Positions 7,506 to 10,619 of a stretch of DNA of 10,619 nt are shown here, piece after piece. The position numbers were made by a program, and so were the translations under genes. The stretch is from Ruminococcaceae bacterium UBA2806. Lineage in GTDB: Bacteria; Bacillota; Clostridia; Oscillospirales; Acutalibacteraceae. The notes beneath the pieces were generated by a model that saw only the letters and a program-made list of their open reading frames with translations, searched no databases and was not told where the DNA came from. Location: NCBI GenBank assembly GCA_002351795.1, contig DEHG01000067.1, forward strand, positions 21,839 to 32,457. Reading direction: 5' to 3'. The stretch's first letter is position 1, and every line of letters starts with the position of its first letter.

Positions 7506-8102
7506 ATGAAAACGGGAATTTTTGGTGGGAGCTTTAATCCCATTCATAATGGTCATATAGAATTGGCAAAAAAGTTTTTTAATAAGCTGGAGCTTGACAG
7601 ATTGTTTATCGTACCTACATATATTCCGCCTCATAAATCTATGAAGGATTATATTTTTCCCGATCAGAGATTTGAAATGTGCAGCCTTGCTGTAAAGGGC
7701 ATAGACGGTTTTGAGGTCAGCAATATCGAGATCAAGCGACACGGCGCAAGCTATACATATCTGACGTTAAAGGAGCTTCATTCGCTTTATCCTGACGATG
7801 AGCTGTATCTTCTTACAGGTGCGGATATGTTTATGACGCTTCATGAATGGAAAAAGCCCGAGGTTATTTTTGAGCTTTCAACCGTCTGCGGAGTATCGAG
7901 GAATGATGACGATACAGCCGTACTTGAAAAGCAGGCAGAATATCTCCGTTCACTTGGCGCAAGGACTGTTGTTCTTGACGCTGAAATAATTACTGTTTCA
8001 TCCACTGAAATACGAAACAGGGTAAAAAACGGAGAGGATATTTCAGAGCTTGTTGACCCGAAGGTTAAGCGATATATAAAGGAACATAATTTATACAGAT
8101 AG
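7506..8102 (+). CDS. nadD: Nicotinate-nucleotide adenylyltransferase NadD
   Basis: A 198-residue NadD that joins nicotinate mononucleotide and ATP to make deamido-NAD in the cytoplasm, a step shared by de novo and salvage NAD synthesis. The nucleotidyltransferase signature GGSFNPIHNGH at the N-terminus carries the HxGH motif (H14 to H17); SSTEIR at 165-170 is the C-terminal ATP-binding motif (ISSTxIR in the family). LLTGADMF, WKKPEVIFE and the C-terminal VKRYIKEHNLY are also family-typical. ATG 7506 is preferred because GGAGTGA is 5 bases upstream; an in-frame GTG at 7497 lies within that ribosome site. In Bacillus nadD is followed by yqeK and rsfS; here it is followed after 10 bases by a YqeG-family gene, so the usual downstream partners are absent from this spot. 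Confidence 0.97.
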   Translation: MKTGIFGGSFNPIHNGHIELAKKFFNKLELDRLFIVPTYIPPHKSMKDYIFPDQRFEMCSLAVKGIDGFEVSNIEIKRHGASYTYLTLKELHSLYPDDELYLLTGADMFMTLHEWKKPEVIFELSTVCGVSRNDDDTAVLEKQAEYLRSLGARTVVLDAEIITVSSTEIRNRVKNGEDISELVDPKVKRYIKEHNLYR

Positions 8103-8112
8103 GAAGATAGAA

Positions 8113-8622
8113 ATGGGATTACTGACGCCGACTGCCGCACTCAGCAAGGTAACGGAGATAACTCCTCAGATGCTGAAAGAAATGGGAATTGATGCTATTC
8201 TTTTGGATGTGGATAATACGCTTGCCCCTCCTATTGAACAGACTCCGTATGAGGGCGTTCAGGAATGGATCGATACCATTAAGAAAAGCGGCTTTGCAGT
8301 TGTTATCTGTTCCAATAATTTTCACAAAAGAATATTGCCGTTTTCATCATCAGTCGGACTTGACTGTGTTGCAATGAGCTTTAAGCCTTTCCCTTTTGGT
8401 TTTAACAGGGCTAAGAAAAAGCTCCATGAAAAGCCGAAGGCTGTTGTTGTTGTAGGCGATCAGATATATACGGATGTCCTTGGCGCAAATCTTGCAGGAA
8501 TGCAGTCGATCCTTTTAGAGCCGAGGTCAGAAGAAAAAGGCTTTACCATATGGCTTCGCAGAAAGATGGAGATAAAGATAAGAAAACGCCTTTACGGGCA
8601 GAAAAAACAAAACAGAGGGTGA
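8113..8622 (+). CDS. yqeG: YqeG family HAD-type (IIIA) phosphatase
   Basis: A 169-residue HAD phosphatase of the YqeG group. Motif I is LDVDNTL with D32, D34 and T36; motif II is CSNN with S67; the motif III region includes KP at 91-92 and GDQIYTD at 115-121, with N126 following. All catalytic residues are present and the length matches B. subtilis YqeG (about 170). The family is related to yeast mitochondrial Gep4, a phosphatidylglycerophosphate phosphatase; the same activity in bacterial YqeG is plausible but inferred. There is no signal peptide; the basic C-terminus (KIRKRLYGQKKQNR) could touch the membrane surface. The ribosome site AGGAAG (8101-8106) overlaps the nadD TAG stop, suggesting translational coupling. 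In Bacillus yqeG heads the yqeH-aroE-yqeI-nadD operon; here it is downstream of nadD. Confidence 0.92.
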   Translation: MGLLTPTAALSKVTEITPQMLKEMGIDAILLDVDNTLAPPIEQTPYEGVQEWIDTIKKSGFAVVICSNNFHKRILPFSSSVGLDCVAMSFKPFPFGFNRAKKKLHEKPKAVVVVGDQIYTDVLGANLAGMQSILLEPRSEEKGFTIWLRRKMEIKIRKRLYGQKKQNRG

Positions 8623-8626
8623 AAAT

Positions 8627-8968
8627 ATGTCGATATCAAATCACGATATCATAGACGCAGTTGCCGCAAATGAAAATAAGCTTATTCTTCTTATCAGCGA
8701 TCATCTCAGATGGGACAACTATCAGGTCGCTCATCTGAAAATGCTTCAGGATAAGCTGAATACATATATAAGATATATAGAACAGGGCGGATATAAGGAA
8801 AGATTCCCCGACAAGAGCTTTTCGGAATATATCATAGAAATTCAATTTTTACATCAGTATGATGAAGGCTTTGCCAGAATGGTAGCACTTGCAAAGCCAA
8901 AGCTTGATAAAAAGAATATTACAATAGTATATGAGGCAGCGAAAAGCCCCTCAGATACTCAGGAATAA
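8627..8968 (+). CDS. Small hypothetical protein, DUF6572-like
   Basis: A 113-residue soluble protein without signal peptide or membrane segment. The central pattern LILLISDHLRW, then HLKMLQDKLNTYIRYIEQGGY, resembles what I remember of the DUF6572 family; a profile search should confirm it. Function unknown. The first half looks like two beta strands and a helix, then a less conserved C-terminal half with EIIEIQFLHQ-like strand pattern around IIEIQFLHQYDE and a strand at ITIVYEA. GAGGGTGA (8615-8622) is the ribosome site; it contains the yqeG stop codon and lies 4 bases before the ATG, so expression is probably coupled to yqeG. The next gene starts 18 bases downstream. Real coding is well supported by spacing, ribosome site and even codon use; family assignment is moderate. 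Confidence 0.8.
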   Translation: MSISNHDIIDAVAANENKLILLISDHLRWDNYQVAHLKMLQDKLNTYIRYIEQGGYKERFPDKSFSEYIIEIQFLHQYDEGFARMVALAKPKLDKKNITIVYEAAKSPSDTQE

Positions 8969-8986
8969 TAATCCGGGGTGCTAAGC

Positions 8987-9922
8987 TTGGAAAAAAGTAA
9001 AAAGAATTCATTGTCTTTTCTGAGTATAGCTGTTCCGGCGGTATTCTGCACAATGCTGTGGGGAACGGCATTCCCCGGAATAAAGACAGGGTATGAGCTT
9101 TTTGATATCGGAAAGGATGATATCGGTTCAAAGCTGCTGTTTGCAGGACTGCGTTTCTTCATAGCCGGAATAATCGTGCTTATTATAGGCGCATTGAAAC
9201 GCCGTAATGACGAGAGGATCATACCGCTGAAAAAGGATATCCTGCCGATATCTGTGCTTGGATTTTTTCAGACGTTTTTGCAGTATTTTTTGCTGTACCT
9301 CGGAATATCGACAGTATCAGGTACTAAATCATCTCTTTACACATCAGCTGCTGCTTTTGCAACGGTGCTGATATCTCCGCTGTTTTTCCGCAAGGATTCG
9401 CTTGGCGTACAAAAGATCGTCGGATGTATGATAGGCGTAGGAGGCATTATTGTCATGTCGGTATATGACGGCGGACTTGGAGGATTCACTCTTTCAGGAG
9501 ACGGACTTGTTATCCTGTCAAATCTGTCGGGTGCAGCCGGAAATATCATCAGCAAAAAAATATCAACTGACGGCAGATCAGCTATCCTTATCTCATCATG
9601 GCAGCTGATATCCGGAGGATCCGGTCTTATCATATGCGGCATTATATCCGGCGGCAATCTGTCTGTTTATGCATTCAGAGGTTGGCTCGTTCTTCTTTAT
9701 CTTGCTGCAATGGCAGGAATTGCCTTTATGATATGGACGGAGCTGCTGAGGAAAAATCCTGTCAGCAGGGTTGCGGTATTCAATCTTCTGATACCTGTAT
9801 TCGGCACGATATGGTCGGGTATTTTCCTGAAAGAGGATATTCTCAGACTCAGCAATTTAGCTGCCCTTGTTCTTGTATGTTCAGGTATATTTCTTGTAAA
9901 TAAATCCAAAGAGTCAGAATAA
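8987..9922 (+). CDS. EamA/DMT family transporter
   Basis: A 311-residue integral membrane protein of the drug/metabolite transporter superfamily with two EamA repeats. Ten hydrophobic helices can be placed at about 8-28, 48-70, 86-105, 113-133, 143-160, 172-189, 199-222, 230-250, 263-281 and 288-304, five per half. The first helix carries LWGTAFPGIKTG, the last ones NLLIPVFGTIWSGIFLKE, both typical EamA signatures. A positive linker (KRRNDERIIPLKK) follows helix 2. The likely start is TTG 8987, 6 bases after GGGGTG (8975-8980); an in-frame GTG at 8978 would lie inside that site and adds only 3 residues. Members move metabolites, amino acids or drugs; the substrate cannot be read from the sequence. 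No terminator follows, so the SGNH gene may be co-transcribed. Confidence 0.93.
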   Translation: MEKSKKNSLSFLSIAVPAVFCTMLWGTAFPGIKTGYELFDIGKDDIGSKLLFAGLRFFIAGIIVLIIGALKRRNDERIIPLKKDILPISVLGFFQTFLQYFLLYLGISTVSGTKSSLYTSAAAFATVLISPLFFRKDSLGVQKIVGCMIGVGGIIVMSVYDGGLGGFTLSGDGLVILSNLSGAAGNIISKKISTDGRSAILISSWQLISGGSGLIICGIISGGNLSVYAFRGWLVLLYLAAMAGIAFMIWTELLRKNPVSRVAVFNLLIPVFGTIWSGIFLKEDILRLSNLAALVLVCSGIFLVNKSKESE

Positions 9923-9998
9923 TATAAGCCTGGCAGATGATTTATCAGAGCGAATCAATGGATCGGCAGTCTGTCAGTGAAAGAAGGCTTGATAAATG
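9923..9998 (+). promoter_or_regulatory. Structured leader of the SGNH hydrolase gene (possible pseudoknot)
   Basis: A 73-base gap plus the start codon. AAGCCT (9926-9931) is the exact reverse complement of AGGCTT (9985-9990), which includes the end of the ribosome site AAGAAGG (9981-9987). ATTTATC (9940-9946) is the exact reverse complement of GATAAAT (9991-9997), which covers most of the ATG at 9996. The two pairings cross, so both together would be an H-type pseudoknot with adjoining 3' strands. TGGCAG (9931-9936) can also pair with CTGTCA (9971-9976) with one G-U pair, an alternative fold. I see no T-run terminator and no clear -35/-10 pair. The pairings are seen; a regulatory role is inferred. 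Confidence 0.3.
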
Positions 9999-10619
9999 AA
10001 AAAGATAGGATCAATTAATATCTGGGGAGATTCGATATTGAAGGGTATCGTTTACAGCGAAGCTGACGGAAAATACCGTCCATATAAAAACTGCGCTGTA
10101 CATAATGTTGCAGGATCATTTCCCGAAATAGTTATCAAGAATTTTTCCCGTTTCGGGAATACGATAAGAAGGGGAGAGGAGCAGCTTGTAAAATCTGTTG
10201 CATCAGGAAAAACAGCCGATATGACAATAATTGAATTCGGCGGAAACGATTGTGATTTCAACTGGGAAGAGGTATCCGCCGCATACAAGAGCGAACATAT
10301 TCCGAATACACCTATTGAAATATACAGAGAAAGTCTGAAAAATATTGTAGGAATAATCAAAGGATCCGGCAGTATTCCTGTTATAATGAATCTGCCGCCG
10401 ATAAATGCAGAGATGTATTTTGACTGGTTCTGCCGCAGCGACTTGGCGGATCCGGAGCATATTCTCAGCTGGCTGTGCGAAAAGCAGATAATCTATCGTA
10501 CACAGGAATGTTATTCCCATGTTGCTGATATGACGGCAAAGGAGCTTGATGTGCCTATAATTGACGTCAGAACAAAATTTCTTGAAATAAGGAATTATTC
10601 CGATTATCTTTGCATAGAC
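9996..10619 (+). CDS. SGNH/GDSL-type hydrolase (3' partial)
   Basis: The first 208 codons of a gene that runs off the right edge without a stop. The nucleophile block is IWGDSILKG with S13 in GDS, and the block III motif GGNDCDF is at 82-88 with N84 for the oxyanion hole; this pair marks an SGNH hydrolase (esterase/lipase-like, cytoplasmic as no signal peptide is seen). The catalytic D-x-x-H block normally lies near the C-terminus and would be just beyond the window. The ribosome site is AAGAAGG (9981-9987), 8 bases before the ATG. The substrate is unknown; family members remove acyl or acetyl groups from lipids, sugars or small esters. It could be co-transcribed with the transporter gene 73 bases upstream. 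Confidence 0.88.
   Translation, partial: MKKIGSINIWGDSILKGIVYSEADGKYRPYKNCAVHNVAGSFPEIVIKNFSRFGNTIRRGEEQLVKSVASGKTADMTIIEFGGNDCDFNWEEVSAAYKSEHIPNTPIEIYRESLKNIVGIIKGSGSIPVIMNLPPINAEMYFDWFCRSDLADPEHILSWLCEKQIIYRTQECYSHVADMTAKELDVPIIDVRTKFLEIRNYSDYLCID

Noticed and set aside
7594..7625. TTGACA followed by an AT-rich stretch, resembling a sigma-A promoter
   Set aside because: It is inside the nadD coding region, the spacing to a TATAAT-like hexamer is poor (about 20 bases), and no gene starts nearby.
8631..8651. Direct repeat CGATATCA at 8631-8638 and 8644-8651
   Set aside because: Only two 8-base copies within coding sequence; expected by chance and not part of an array.

Overview
The window reads as a core chromosomal gene cluster from a low-to-middle-GC clostridial Firmicute, most like Ruminococcus or a related Oscillospiraceae genome. 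The case rests on the radical SAM (Elp3-like)-smc-ftsY order, strong purine-rich Shine-Dalgarno sites (AGGAGG, GGAGGTGA), two likely TTG starts, and protein sequences of clostridial type. This placement is by recognition; no database was searched.

All ten recognised genes are on the + strand and closely packed. From left to right: the 3' part of a CPBP (Abi/CAAX-type) membrane protease (2-514); an Elp3-like radical SAM protein (534-1535); an 83-base spacer that may hold a 25-codon ORF; the SMC chromosome condensation ATPase (1619-5191); the SRP receptor FtsY (5219-6502); a RdgB/HAM1 nucleotide house-cleaning pyrophosphatase (6524-7105); a YhbY-type RNA-binding protein (7122-7439); NadD (7506-8102); a YqeG-family HAD phosphatase (8113-8622); a small DUF6572-like protein (8627-8968); an EamA/DMT transporter (8987-9922); and the 5' part of an SGNH hydrolase that runs off the right edge (9996-10619).

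The genes join two conserved Firmicutes neighbourhoods: the smc-ftsY block (beside rnc in Bacillus) and part of the yqe block (yhbY, nadD, yqeG; in Bacillus yqeG-yqeH-aroE-yqeI-nadD-yqeK-yqeL). The shared themes are chromosome organisation, membrane protein targeting, ribosome or tRNA work and nucleotide/NAD metabolism. I see no intrinsic terminator and no convincing sigma-A promoter between genes, and several ribosome sites overlap the previous stop codon. A long polycistronic transcript with translational coupling is therefore likely. No gap exceeds 83 bases.

I found no CRISPR array, phage, transposon, toxin-antitoxin or defence island, and I do not claim a new system. The points most worth a second look are the acidic domain placed at the C-terminus instead of the N-terminus of FtsY, a four-cysteine cluster in the SMC hinge, a possible pseudoknot over the SGNH gene start, an unbroken reading frame linking yhbY and nadD across one TAG, and a possible 25-codon ORF before smc.
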